Notes: generated from the letters alone by a model not told the origin. A stretch of 64,000 nucleotides of DNA from DATBJJ01 sp963750915 (GCA_963750915.1 CAVVSF010000006.1:1-64000); one strand, 5' to 3'. Positions 39,889-48,494 are shown, counted from the stretch's first letter. Numbers and translations: made by a program.

Positions 39889-40731
39889 ATGGAGGAGGAC
39901 AGCAGTCCGGCCCCTGCCCGACGGGGCCTTGGAGAAGACGGGAAGCCTCCCAGACAGAGCCGTGGTGCGGTGGAGACCCCGCCGGTTCAGAGCGTCGAGC
40001 GCGCGCTGTCCCTCCTGGAAGTTGTCGCCGGGTCGGCGGATCCGGTGCCCCTGGCGCGCTTGACGGAGGCCCTTGGCATCGACCCGAGCAGCGTCTTCCG
40101 TCTGGCCAATACGCTCAAACGCCGCGGCTTTCTCGCCAATCCCAGCGGCCGGAAGCACTATGTGCTTGGGCCGGCCGTGTGGCGGCTGTCACGCGAGTAC
40201 GACTGGAGCCGGATGCTGATTAGCATCTGCCGCGAGCCGGTCAAGTTACTCGCCACGCGCACGGGAGAGACCGCGCATCTCGCTGTCCGCCAAGGACGCG
40301 AAGTCCTGTTCATTGATCACCATGCCTCGGACGACCAGGCCGTCATCGTTCCCGGACAGACCGGAAAGCTGATGCCGTTGCATTGCACGGCGCACGGCAA
40401 GGCCCTGCTCGCCGACTTCGGACACGCGGAGTTGAAGGCCCTCTATGGCACGACTCCGCTGGAGCGATACACCGCACGAACGAGCGTGTCGCTGCCGGAC
40501 CTGGCGAAGGCGTGCGCCGGCGTGCGTGCGGACGGCTGCTCCATCGACGACGGCGAGTATTTGGAGGACGTCCGCTGCGTGGCCGCGCCGATTCGCGATC
40601 AGGGCGGCCTCGTGATCGGCGCGATCGGCGTTTCCTCGCCCGCAACTCGCACGTCCGCAGCGCGCGACTCGGTGCTGGCTCAGCACGTCCGTGACACCGC
40701 AGAGCACATCAAGAAACTGCTTTGCGTGTGA
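39889..40731 (+). CDS. IclR-family transcriptional regulator (copy 2)
   Basis: This 280-residue paralogue of the regulator at 24563 shares almost the whole sequence (AVETPPVQSVERALSLLE, SSVFRLANTLKRRGFLANP, LMPLHCTAHGKALLADFGHA, DDGEYLEDVRCVAAPIRD). The similarity continues upstream of the ATG (TERNDM versus AERSDM), so an earlier start cannot be ruled out; I chose 39889 because both copies then have equal length. The ligand pocket residues look conserved, so both may sense the same compound. It stands alone on its strand, facing away from module B, behind a palindrome at 39525. Confidence 0.9.
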   Translation: MEEDSSPAPARRGLGEDGKPPRQSRGAVETPPVQSVERALSLLEVVAGSADPVPLARLTEALGIDPSSVFRLANTLKRRGFLANPSGRKHYVLGPAVWRLSREYDWSRMLISICREPVKLLATRTGETAHLAVRQGREVLFIDHHASDDQAVIVPGQTGKLMPLHCTAHGKALLADFGHAELKALYGTTPLERYTARTSVSLPDLAKACAGVRADGCSIDDGEYLEDVRCVAAPIRDQGGLVIGAIGVSSPATRTSAARDSVLAQHVRDTAEHIKKLLCV

Positions 40732-40967
40732 CCGCTCGCGTCAACCCAGGACAGCTGGGTTCGATGACGCACACGCGATTGTCCGGCGTGTTCGTAGCTG
40801 ATCCGCTGCCCACACCGAAGCCAGATGAAAATCCGGCATCCACGAACCGCCGTCTTGCCGTCGCCCACGCGAACCCGAGCTCGCCTGGGGATCGGCCACC
40901 TGTCGATTGCGCCTCTCAAAAGATAACTGCGCCATTTGAAACAACTGGCAAGTCGCACATCGGGAAC

Positions 40968-41219
40968 TTACTTCACCTGCACCCCGTGCAGCGCGTAGCG
41001 CGCCATGGCTTCTGTTTCCTTCTGCCGCCGAATCGTCGCTGTTCCGCGAAGGCGATGCTGGCGTAGCGCGGCGGCCGAACCCCCGGTGTCCGACGCGGAG
41101 GATCTTGCCGGCACGCCCGGTCCCAACCCCGGCGCATTGCGTAAGCAGCTCTCAATAGTCGTCGTCACAGACGAGTATGCACCCCGAAGTTGCATCAGCG
41201 TCTGACCGGCCCAATGCAA
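40968..41219 (-). pseudogene. Tail remnant of a ThuA/HEAT gene
   Basis: The last residues, KETEAMARYALHGVQVK, match the C-terminus of the ThuA protein at 23194 (DTEAMARYALHGLQAK). Upstream, GAYSSVTT resembles GSYSSVTRSF of the HEAT gene at 36567. In between the frame is not homologous, suggesting indels. It is the last piece of module B before the tRNA-Ser gene. Confidence 0.6.
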
Positions 41220-41303
41220 CTGTCTTCGGGGGGGCCTGTAAGGTTTCTAGCTCAGATTGCGTTCATCCAAGTAGGCAAGGAGCCATTACGTTGGAGGTGT
41301 GAT

Positions 41304-41394
41304 TGGCGGAGAGGGTGGGATTCGAACCCACGTGCCGGTTACCCGACAAATCGCTTTCGAGGCGATCCCGTTACGACCACTTCGGTACCTCTCC
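41304..41394 (-). tRNA. tRNA-Ser(CGA)
   Basis: The minus strand folds as a class II tRNA. The acceptor GGAGAGG (41394-41388) pairs with CCTCTCC, followed by discriminator G and an encoded CCA at the 3' end (41304-41306). The anticodon loop is CTCGAAA with anticodon CGA (plus-strand TCG at 41357-41359), reading UCG serine codons. A long variable arm (about 14-16 nt) and T-arm GTGGGTTCGAATCCCAC fit serine. The length is 91 nt. It lies downstream of tadA on the same strand, and its 3' end points towards the catabolic island. Fragments of this 3' end occur at 3425 and 15532. Confidence 0.95.
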
Positions 41395-41401
41395 GTTTAT
41401 T

Positions 41402-41649
41402 ACTCCGCTCGGAGCTAAGCTCCTCGCTGCGGCTTGGCCCGCCATAGCGTCGGCGCCTACCAGCGACGCGGCGGCGGCCGCTCGCGGCCCCTGCGGGGCT
41501 TCCCTCCGGCGCTCGCTTGCCGGTGACTCCGCTCGCAGCCAAGCTCCTCGCTGCGGCCTGGCCCGCCATAGCGTTGGCGCCTGCCAGCGACGCGGCGGCG
41601 GCCGCTCGCGGCCCTTCGGGCTCCCCTCCGGCGCTCGCTTGCCCTGACC
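41402..41649. repeat. Two tandem copies of a 124-bp repeat
   Basis: Unit 1 begins at 41402 and unit 2 at 41526 (ACTCCGCTCGGAGCTAAGC versus ACTCCGCTCGCAGCCAAGC). They share long stretches such as GGCCCGCCATAGCG and GACGCGGCGGCGGCCGCTCG. Within each unit are short inverted repeats that could fold. They lie just 5' of the tRNA-Ser, between it and tadA. No ORF is convincing. Confidence 0.75.
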
Positions 41650-41773
41650 GCTCCTTCAGCAATGCGGGGTCTGAAGGGCGGCGCCTGGCAGCGCGCAGCA
41701 AACCTTTATTTTACCTCGAACTAGACCACCGTGACAGCCCGCCCCCCTTCGTTCCGGGTCGACCAGGGCGACG

Positions 41774-42223
41774 CTAGCCGCGTCGTTCGGCGAAAAACGC
41801 CTGGATTACCCGCCGGCACTCGTCTTCGAGCACGCCGCCGGTGACGGCGAGGCGATGGTTGAGGCCGGGGATCTCGTGTGCGCGGGCCGACGACACCAGC
41901 GCGCCGGCGCGCGGCTCGGGCGCGCCGAACACGACCTCGGCGATACGCGCGTGAATCGCGGCGCCGACGCACATCAGGCACGGCTCGACGGTGACGTAGA
42001 GCCGGGCGCCGGTCAGCCGGTAATTGCCGACGTGGCGCGCCGCCGCGCGCAGCGCCACGACCTCGGCATGCGCCGTCGGGTCGTTCGAGGAGATTGGCTG
42101 GTTGAAACCGCTGCCGATCGCGACCTCGTCGAGGACGACGACGGCACCGACCGGAACCTCGCCAGCATCGCGGGCGCGGAGCGCCTCTGCCAGCGCCAGG
42201 CGCATGAAGTCTTCGTGCGTCAC
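41774..42223 (-). CDS. tadA: tRNA-specific adenosine(34) deaminase
   Basis: TadA deaminates A34 of the tRNA-Arg(ACG) wobble position to inosine. The 149-residue protein contains the zinc site: His52 and Glu54 in AHAEVVAL, and Cys82 and Cys85 in PCLMCVGA. MTHEDFMRLALAEALRARDA and GEVPVGAVVV are the standard N-terminal motifs. The start is GTG 42223, which overlaps the AI-2E transporter stop as GTGA, so it is translationally coupled. It is slightly shorter than the usual 150-170 residues. The tRNA-Ser gene lies 380 nt downstream. Confidence 0.93.
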   Translation of the reverse strand: MTHEDFMRLALAEALRARDAGEVPVGAVVVLDEVAIGSGFNQPISSNDPTAHAEVVALRAAARHVGNYRLTGARLYVTVEPCLMCVGAAIHARIAEVVFGAPEPRAGALVSSARAHEIPGLNHRLAVTGGVLEDECRRVIQAFFAERRG

Positions 42224-43293
42224 TTGAGCGTCGGCGCGTCGGCGGCCACGACCGGCGACGGCTCGACGAGATCCGGCCGGGTGAAGACGCGCAGCAGGCT
42301 GCCGGCCGTCACCAGCACGATCGGTCCGAGCACGAGGCCGATGAAGCCGAACGCCGAGACGCCGCCGAGCAGGCCGAGAAAGACAATCAGGCCGCTCGCC
42401 GACGTCCGCCCCGCCAGCAGCAGCGGCCGCAGGATGTTGTCGGCCATGCTGATGGCGAGCACGCCGACGAGAACGAGGATGATGCCGCGGACGATCTCGC
42501 CGGTGAGCAGGAGATAGAGCGCGGTCGGCACCCAGACGAGCGCCGCCCCGACCACCGGGATGAGCGAGCACATCGCCATGACGACGCCCCAGATCACCGG
42601 CGCGGCGATCCCGAGAAGCCAGAAGGCGACGCCGCCGATCCCGCCCTGCGCCGCCGCGACGAGCAGCGCCGCGCCGACGCTGGCGATGACGAGGTCGCGG
42701 GTCTCGTTCATCAGCCGGTCACGCTCGCGCTCGGGCAGCGGCAGCAACTCGCGGATCTGCGCCCCGAGTGCCTCGCCGTCGCGCAGGAGGAAGAACAGCG
42801 AGAACAGCATGACGAGCAGGCTGCCGAGCGTCGCAAAGGCATCGGCGACGACGACGCCGGCGCGCGGGGCCAGGAAAGCCAGCGCGCGCTGGACGCCGTC
42901 GCGCAGCAGCAGCGTCGGCTCCGGCGGCAGCTCCATCGGGCTGATGGCGCGCACCCGATCCCACAGTGCCTGGATCTGATGCGGCATCGTCGGCGTGACG
43001 GTCTTGATGTAGTCGACGACCTGCGGCACTTCGCGCGCGAACACCGACACGAGCGTCACCGCCGGCGCGACGATCAGCACCGCGGCCATCAGCGTCGTCA
43101 CGAGCGCGGCCCGGTTCGGCCCGAACCGCGGCACCAGCTCGCGATGGACGCCGTGGAACATCATCGCGAACACTGCGGCCCAGGCGAGCGAGGCAAGGAA
43201 GGGGCTCAGCACCTGGAACGCCAGGTACCCCATCAGGAGGACGAGGGCGTAGAACAGCAGCTGCTGAAATCGTTCCTTCGACGAATCGGACAT
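42220..43293 (-). CDS. AI-2E family transporter-like membrane protein
   Basis: This 357-residue membrane protein of the AI-2E (PerM/YdiK) family has about seven to eight membrane segments, including LLFYALVLLMGYLAFQVLSP at the N-terminus, LVTTLMAAVLIVAPAVTLVS, LGSLLVMLFSLFFLLRD and IIVLVGVLAISMADNILRPL. The glycine-rich segment FLGLLGGVSAFGFIGLVLGP near the C-terminus is the family hallmark. The substrate is not known for most members. Its stop overlaps the tadA start. The inverted repeat at 43318 lies just upstream of its ATG. Confidence 0.92.
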   Translation of the reverse strand: MSDSSKERFQQLLFYALVLLMGYLAFQVLSPFLASLAWAAVFAMMFHGVHRELVPRFGPNRAALVTTLMAAVLIVAPAVTLVSVFAREVPQVVDYIKTVTPTMPHQIQALWDRVRAISPMELPPEPTLLLRDGVQRALAFLAPRAGVVVADAFATLGSLLVMLFSLFFLLRDGEALGAQIRELLPLPERERDRLMNETRDLVIASVGAALLVAAAQGGIGGVAFWLLGIAAPVIWGVVMAMCSLIPVVGAALVWVPTALYLLLTGEIVRGIILVLVGVLAISMADNILRPLLLAGRTSASGLIVFLGLLGGVSAFGFIGLVLGPIVLVTAGSLLRVFTRPDLVEPSPVVAADAPTLK

Positions 43294-43317
43294 CTAGGCT
43301 GCGATTGTACTTCTCCT

Positions 43318-43443
43318 CCGGTTGAGCGGTCGTCCGGTCGTCCGGTCGTCCGGGGAGGGTCGCGAGGTCGCGCGATTGCGGTCGTCAGGCGCTCCGGGTG
43401 CCCGCCTTCGGACAGCCGGACCACCGGACGACCGCACAACCGG
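43318..43443. repeat. Large imperfect inverted repeat, 28-bp arms
   Basis: The left arm (43318-43345) and right arm (43416-43443) are complementary except for two positions, with a 70-nt loop. Each arm has the motif GGTCGTCCGGT, which is also tandemly repeated in the left part. It sits between the 3' end of the gene at 43451 and the AI-2E start, both on the minus strand, so it may end transcription or act as a REP-like element. Confidence 0.65.
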
Positions 43444-43450
43444 TGAGAGA

Positions 43451-43951
43451 TCACCCCTTGCAGACCTGCCCCGTCACTTTCGTCACGACCCGACCGTCCC
43501 GGCTGAAGCCGCTGACGAAGAAGTGGCCGGTCGTCCCTTCGAGCTCGCCGGTCGCGCTGGTGATCGACTGGTAGGCCGTGACGGCGCCGCTGTCGGCCTG
43601 GCCCGTGGTCTGGTTGACCACCCCGGTCTCGCGCGTGACGATGGTGCCTTGCGGCGTGATGTACTCGAAGACGCCGCTGTAGCTGATGAACCCCGGCGAG
43701 GTCGAGGGTCCGGCAGCGCCGGCGTCCGACTTGAAATAGGTGGTGCCGAGCAGGCCGTGATTGCCGACGACTTCCCCGAGGAAGCAGGTCGCATGTTCCG
43801 GCTTGCAGCCGACGGTCGCGCGCAACTCGACCATGTCGGCGTGAACCACCTTGCACGCCGCGGCCGACGCCGGCTCCTGCGCCACCGCCGACCAGGCGCA
43901 GCCGGTCGACAACAGCACCGCCGCCGCGATTCGTTTCGATACTTGCATCAT
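43451..43951 (-). CDS. Secreted protein of unknown function
   Basis: The start at ATG 43951 (a second ATG follows) is supported by GGAGGAATCGCG. The product of about 166 residues has a signal peptide (QVSKRIAAAVLLSTGCAWSA, cleavage after AVAQ). The mature part has three or four cysteines (AAACKVVHAD, VGCKPEHATC, GQVCKG) and is rich in Thr and Gly with strand-like repeats (GVFEYITPQGTIVTRETGVV), suggesting a small beta-structured, disulfide-bonded secreted protein. I recognise no family. It is divergent from the MocR gene at 44173. Confidence 0.7.
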   Translation of the reverse strand: MMQVSKRIAAAVLLSTGCAWSAVAQEPASAAACKVVHADMVELRATVGCKPEHATCFLGEVVGNHGLLGTTYFKSDAGAAGPSTSPGFISYSGVFEYITPQGTIVTRETGVVNQTTGQADSGAVTAYQSITSATGELEGTTGHFFVSGFSRDGRVVTKVTGQVCKG

Positions 43952-44172
43952 CGCGATTCCTCCCGCGGCCGAGCTGGGGTGACCGCCATGGCCACGCGCT
44001 CCCGCCGCGCAGCGGATCGTAGGGTTCACGGTGGTGCCATGACAGTGCCAATTCGTTACAATCTCATGGGTCCACTTTCGGCGGAGCTGAAGCGCCGCCC
44101 TACGAGATCCTGAGCCCTGAACCCTGCGCCTTGAGCCCTGAGCCCGAACCCGCCTTGAGCCCTGAGCCGACA

Positions 44173-45657
44173 ATGATCACACTGCTCGGCGACGGCGACT
44201 TGAACGAACGGTTGTATCGAGGTGTCCGGAAGGCGATCCTCGACGGCCGCCTCACGTCAGGCGCCCGCGTGCCGTCGAGCCGCGACCTCGCGGCATCGCT
44301 CGGCATCTCGCGCAACGTCGTCGTGATGGCGTTCGATCAGCTGACGGCGGAAGGCTATCTCGAGAGCCGCGTCGGATCGGGGACGTACGTCGCGGACACG
44401 CTGCCGGAATCGTCGCTGGCGCCGTGGCGGGCGTCGCCGCCGGTCACCGGAGCGGATGTTTCGCCGCGGCTGTCGGCGTACGCCGGGCGCGTCATGGGCC
44501 TGGCGCCGTATCCGCCGCCCGGGCGGCCGGCACACCAGCGCCTCACGGTCGACTTTCGCTACGGCATCCCGGCGGTCGGCGACTTCCCGCAGCTGACCTG
44601 GTCGCGGCTGGTCGCGCGCCGGGCAAGGCGCATGTCGATTCGTACTCTGCGCTACGGCCGCACCCTCGGGCTGCAGCGGCTGCGCGCCGCGATTGCCGGC
44701 TACGTCACCCGTGCCCGGGGCGTCACTGCGACTGCCGATCAGGTCGTCATCGTGAACGGTGCGCAGCAGGCGCTGGATCTCGTCGCTCGCCTCTTCATCG
44801 ACCGCGGCGATCGCGTCGCCATCGAAGAACCCGGCTACCAGGCGGCAAGGCAGGTGTTCGCGGCGGCCGGCGCCCGGCTGGTGCCGGTGCCGGTCGACGC
44901 CCAGGGCATGGACGTGTCGCAGCTGCCGCGGCGCGCCCGCGTGCGCCTCGTCTACGTCACGCCTTCCCACCAGTTTCCGCTCGGCTCGGTGATGCCGCTC
45001 GCGCGCCGCCTCGAGCTCCTGCGCTGGGCGGAAGCGAGCGGCGCGCACATCATCGAGGACGACTACGACAGCGAATTCCGCTACGAGGGCCGCCCGGTCG
45101 AAGCGGTGCAGGGGCTCGACCGCAGCGGCCGTGTCGTCTACGTCGGCACCATGGCCAAGGTCCTGTTCCCATCGCTGCGGATCGGCTATCTCGTCGTCCC
45201 TGATTCCCTCGTGACGGCGCTCGCCTCCCTGCGTTTTCTCTGCGACTATCACACGCCGACATTCGATCAGGAAGTGCTCGCCGACTTCATCGCCGAAGGA
45301 CATTTCGAACGGCATCTCCGCCGCTCGCGTGCGCGCAACGCCAGCCGCCGTGCCGCGCTGCTCGACGCCGTCGACGAGCATTTCGGCGGGGCGGCGCAGG
45401 TCAGCGGCGAGAATGCCGGCGTCCACCTGGTGTTGTGGCTGAAGAGCATGGCACCGTCGCGGCTGCCGGCCCTCCTCGACACCGCGGCGGCGCGCGGCCT
45501 CGGCATCTATCCGGTGTCTCCCTATTACATCAAGCCGCCGCGCCGCGCCGGCCTGCTCCTCGGCTACGCTTGCCTGACCGAGCGCGAGATTCGCGACGGA
45601 ATCGCCCTGCTCGCCCGCCTGGCGAGGGCCGCCGGCCGCCTGCCAAGTTTGCCGTGA
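44173..45657 (+). CDS. MocR/GabR-family PLP-dependent transcriptional regulator
   Basis: The ATG 44173 frame has a GntR winged helix at the N-terminus (LYRGVRKAILDGRLTSGARV, VPSSRDLAASLGISRNVVVM) and a full aminotransferase class I fold. The PLP features are GAQQALDLVARLF, IEEPGYQAARQVF, HIIEDDYDSEFRYEG and the Schiff-base Lys in YVGTMAKVLFPSLRIGY. It resembles GabR and PdxR, which sense PLP adducts of their effector. A TTG 44131 start would add 14 residues inside a CCTGAGCC repeat and is less likely. It faces the secreted-protein gene at 43951 across a shared spacer. Confidence 0.92.
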   Translation: MITLLGDGDLNERLYRGVRKAILDGRLTSGARVPSSRDLAASLGISRNVVVMAFDQLTAEGYLESRVGSGTYVADTLPESSLAPWRASPPVTGADVSPRLSAYAGRVMGLAPYPPPGRPAHQRLTVDFRYGIPAVGDFPQLTWSRLVARRARRMSIRTLRYGRTLGLQRLRAAIAGYVTRARGVTATADQVVIVNGAQQALDLVARLFIDRGDRVAIEEPGYQAARQVFAAAGARLVPVPVDAQGMDVSQLPRRARVRLVYVTPSHQFPLGSVMPLARRLELLRWAEASGAHIIEDDYDSEFRYEGRPVEAVQGLDRSGRVVYVGTMAKVLFPSLRIGYLVVPDSLVTALASLRFLCDYHTPTFDQEVLADFIAEGHFERHLRRSRARNASRRAALLDAVDEHFGGAAQVSGENAGVHLVLWLKSMAPSRLPALLDTAAARGLGIYPVSPYYIKPPRRAGLLLGYACLTEREIRDGIALLARLARAAGRLPSLP

Positions 45658-45713
45658 CAAGGCCATTCCCCTGATCAATCCTGAGGGGAGAGCGCCGCGG
45701 CGCGCGTCCGACC

Positions 45714-47141
45714 ATGAACACCGACCGCTTCCGAAGAATGATCGAGCTGTCACCCGACGGCATCATCGTCTGTCAGGACGAGGCGATCGTCTTCGCCAAT
45801 CCGGCGGCGGCCCGCATCTTTGCCGAACCGTCACCGGACCACCTCATCGGCGCGTCGCTCGAGGGACTGTTCGACGAAAGCAGCCGCGCCCGCATCCGCG
45901 ACTGCGCCGAACGGCTGATGGCGCGGGCGTCGGTGCTGCCGCTCGAGGAACGCATCGACAGCGCGCGCACCGCGATCTCCGGCATCAGCGACGTCGAGCT
46001 CACCGGCACGCTGATCGACGACGACGACGGATGCGCGGTCCAGCTGATCGTGCGCGACATCACCGAGCGCAAGCGCACCGAGCTCGCGCTGCGGCAAAGC
46101 GAGGAGCGCCTGACGCTCGCCTTCGAGGGCGCGCAGGAAGGCGTCTGGGACTGGAACCTCGAAACCGGCACCGTCGTCTACTCGCCGCGCTGGAAGCAGA
46201 TGCTCGGCTACGACGACGACGAGATCGAGCCGCACGTCAGCGCGTGGGAACGGCTGCTGCACCCGGAGGACCTGCCGCGCGCCAGCGAAGTCAACGAGAG
46301 TGTCACGCGCGGCGATCGGATGTACGAAGGCGAATTCCGCCTCCGCCACAAGGCCGGCCACTACACGCCGGTGCTGTCGCGCGGCTTTCCCGTCCGCCGC
46401 GAGCCGGGCGGCCCCGTCGTCCGCATCGTCGGCACCCACTTCGACCTCACCGAGCGCCGGCGCGCCGAAGCCGAGCGGGCCCGGACCGAACTCCTCCGCC
46501 GCCTCGTCTTCGCCCAGGAGGACGAGCGCCGCCGCATCGCCCGCGAGATGCACGACCAGTTCGGCGAGCACCTGACGTCGCTCAGCCGCGTCATCGAATC
46601 GATGAAGCACGCCTGCCGCGGCAACGCCGAGCTCGAGCCGCCGGTCGCACAGCTCGAACTGATCGCGCAGCGCCTCGATCGCGACGTCGATCACCTGGTG
46701 TGGGAGCTGCGGCCGACGGCCCTCGACGACCTCGGCCTGCGCGCGGCGCTGGCGAACTACGTCCAGGACTGGTCGAAGCGGGTCAAGATCCCGGCCGAGC
46801 TGCACGCCTCCGGACTGCTCGACGAGCGCCTGCCGCCGGACGCCGAGACGACGCTCTACCGGATCGCGCAGGAGGCGCTAACGAACGTCGCGCGCCACTC
46901 GGGGGCGCGCAAGGTCGGCATCATCCTCGAGCGCCAGGCGGACTCGGTGGTGCTGATCGTCGAAGACGACGGCGTCGGCTTCGAGCACGAGAAGGCGCCC
47001 GACAGCGAGGGCGGCTTCGGCCTCCTGGGCATGCGCGAACGGGCGGCGCTCGTCGGCGCCCAGCTGCAGATAGAATCGACTCCCGGCGCCGGCACGACGG
47101 TGCTGCTGCGGCTGGACGTGCCCGCGAGCGCCGACGGCTGA
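45714..47141 (+). CDS. PAS-domain sensor histidine kinase (HisKA_3 type)
   Basis: The protein is 475 residues with two PAS domains (about 1-115 and 130-248, the latter WDWNLETGTVVYSPRWKQML followed by a PAC-type GTHFDLTERRR), a HisKA_3 dimerisation helix with the phospho-acceptor His280 in EMHDQFGEHL, and a HATPase_c domain (ALTNVARHSGARKV, VEDDGVGFEHE, GFGLLGMRERA). No membrane segment is visible, so it is probably cytosolic. The adjacent response regulator starts 4 nt after its stop, and the two form a NarL-type two-component pair. Confidence 0.93.
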   Translation: MNTDRFRRMIELSPDGIIVCQDEAIVFANPAAARIFAEPSPDHLIGASLEGLFDESSRARIRDCAERLMARASVLPLEERIDSARTAISGISDVELTGTLIDDDDGCAVQLIVRDITERKRTELALRQSEERLTLAFEGAQEGVWDWNLETGTVVYSPRWKQMLGYDDDEIEPHVSAWERLLHPEDLPRASEVNESVTRGDRMYEGEFRLRHKAGHYTPVLSRGFPVRREPGGPVVRIVGTHFDLTERRRAEAERARTELLRRLVFAQEDERRRIAREMHDQFGEHLTSLSRVIESMKHACRGNAELEPPVAQLELIAQRLDRDVDHLVWELRPTALDDLGLRAALANYVQDWSKRVKIPAELHASGLLDERLPPDAETTLYRIAQEALTNVARHSGARKVGIILERQADSVVLIVEDDGVGFEHEKAPDSEGGFGLLGMRERAALVGAQLQIESTPGAGTTVLLRLDVPASADG

Positions 47142-47145
47142 CAAC

Positions 47146-47808
47146 ATGCGCGAATCCACCGCACCGCTCCGCGTCCTGCTGGCCGACGACCACGTCACGG
47201 TCCGGCACGGTCTGAAGCTGCTCATCGACGGTCAGGAGGACATGAAGGTCATCGCCGAGGCCAGCGATGGCGCCACCGCGGTGCGCCGCGCGCTCGAGCT
47301 CGCGCCCGACGTCGTCGTCATGGACATCTCGATGCCGGGGACGAACGGGCTGGTCGCGACGCGAACGCTCAAACAGGAGCGGCCCGGCCTCGCGGTCATC
47401 ACCCTCACCCGCCACGGCGACGACGCCTACCTGCAGGAACTGCTGCGGGCGGGGGTATCGGGGTACGTGCTGAAACAGAGCGCGCCGGCAGAGCTGCTGC
47501 AGGCGATCCGGGTGGCCGCGGCCGGCGGGCAGTATCTCGACTCGACGCTGACGCCGCGCCTTACTGCCGGATTCCTCGCTCGCGACGGCAAGATCGGCAA
47601 GACCGGCGCCACGATCAGCGACCGTGAGTCCGAGGTGCTGCGGCTGATCGCGTCCGGCTACAGCAACAAGGAGATCGCCGGGCGCATGACCCTCAGCGTC
47701 AAGACGGTCGAGGCTCACAAGGCCAACGCGATGCGAAAACTCGGCCTGACCGGGCGGATCGACATCGTCAAGTACGCCATCCTTCAGGGCTGGATGACCA
47801 GCACCTAG
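47146..47808 (+). CDS. NarL/LuxR-family response regulator
   Basis: The product is 220 residues. The receiver domain has LLADDHVTVRHGL, the phospho-acceptor Asp60 in VVVMDISMPGTNG and the conserved Lys near GVSGYVLKQS. The DNA-binding domain has the LuxR helix-turn-helix SDRESEVLRLIASGYSNKEI and VKTVEAHKANAMRKLGLTGR. It is the partner of the histidine kinase ending at 47141. Its TAG stop at 47806-47808 is the first three bases of the repeat element that follows, so the C-terminal residues (WMTST) may have been trimmed or supplied by that insertion. Confidence 0.93.
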   Translation: MRESTAPLRVLLADDHVTVRHGLKLLIDGQEDMKVIAEASDGATAVRRALELAPDVVVMDISMPGTNGLVATRTLKQERPGLAVITLTRHGDDAYLQELLRAGVSGYVLKQSAPAELLQAIRVAAAGGQYLDSTLTPRLTAGFLARDGKIGKTGATISDRESEVLRLIASGYSNKEIAGRMTLSVKTVEAHKANAMRKLGLTGRIDIVKYAILQGWMTST

Positions 47809-47927
47809 CAGGCTGATGAATGAGCCGGCCTGCAAGGCAGAAGAGAGAAGGCAGAAGGGAGAAGCAATTTCTGCCTTCTCCCCTTTGCCTTCTCCCTTCA
47901 GGCTGCGTTTTTCAGACAGGCTGCTAG
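47806..47927 (+). repeat. Hairpin repeat element, copy 1
   Basis: The element starts TAGCAGGCTGATG and ends CAGACAGGCTGCTAG, giving short terminal inverted repeats (TAGCAG and CTGCTA). Inside, GAGAAGGCAGAAGGGAGAAG pairs imperfectly with the later CTTCTCCCCTTTGCCTTCTC to form a hairpin. A second copy in the opposite orientation lies at 57996-58090. The first 45 bp of both are almost identical. It looks like a MITE-like or REP-like element and may act as a terminator. Confidence 0.7.
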
Positions 47928-48032
47928 GGACTTTCCCCTAGGCCCATCCTCGCACCTCCTGATTGCCGGGCCCGATCGGCTGGGCGTAGAGTCGCGCCGT
48001 GGTTCGCGCCGCCCGTTCCCCAGGAGGTCACC

Positions 48033-48494
48033 ATGGAGCCCCAGATCCCGTCGTCGGCCCGAGACAGTCGACCCATTCCGCCCGGTTGGATGTCACCGCT
48101 GCCTGATCACTGGCGCCTCGCCCGGGCGGCGCACGTGGATCTCCTGTTGATGGGGATGCCGCGGGTCAACCTGCTCCTGGTCGCCCCTGAGGGCGTCGTG
48201 CAGTACGTCCTCGAGTCATTCCTCCTCGATCTGCGCCAGCCGATGACGACGTGGCGCCCGGGCGAAAGGCTGACGCTGCCGCCGGCACACCTGCCGGGAA
48301 CGCTGATCCTTCACGACGTCGGCAATCTGTCACCGGCCGAGCAACTGGAGCTCCTCGGGTGGCTCGCTGACGACGACCGCGACGTCCAGGTCGTCAGCAC
48401 GTCCTCGACGCCACTGATGCCGCGAGTGAACTCCGGCGCGTTCGTGGACACGCTTTACTACCGGTTGAACACCGTCTGCGTCGATCTGGCGTAG
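48033..48494 (+). CDS. Small protein resembling a truncated sigma-54 activator AAA+ domain
   Basis: This 153-residue protein starts at ATG 48033 behind AGGAGG. Its second half reads GTLILHDVGNLSPAEQLELL, then DDDRDVQVVSTSSTPLMP, then GAFVDTLYYRLNTVCVDLA. This has the order and spacing of the Walker B, sensor I and LYYRLN segments of NtrC-type AAA+ domains, with the Walker B DE replaced by HD. The Walker A part, the GAFTGA loop and the HTH domain are absent, so it cannot hydrolyse ATP in the usual way. Similar short proteins may be decoys or inhibitors; this is inference. It follows the two-component pair. Confidence 0.6.
   Translation: MEPQIPSSARDSRPIPPGWMSPLPDHWRLARAAHVDLLLMGMPRVNLLLVAPEGVVQYVLESFLLDLRQPMTTWRPGERLTLPPAHLPGTLILHDVGNLSPAEQLELLGWLADDDRDVQVVSTSSTPLMPRVNSGAFVDTLYYRLNTVCVDLA

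Noticed and set aside
41402..41649. CRISPR array
   Set aside because: Two long imperfect repeats without spacers and no cas genes nearby.
44257..45753. Antisense ORF opposite the MocR regulator
   Set aside because: No motif and low-complexity composition; the sense frame has complete GntR and aminotransferase motifs.
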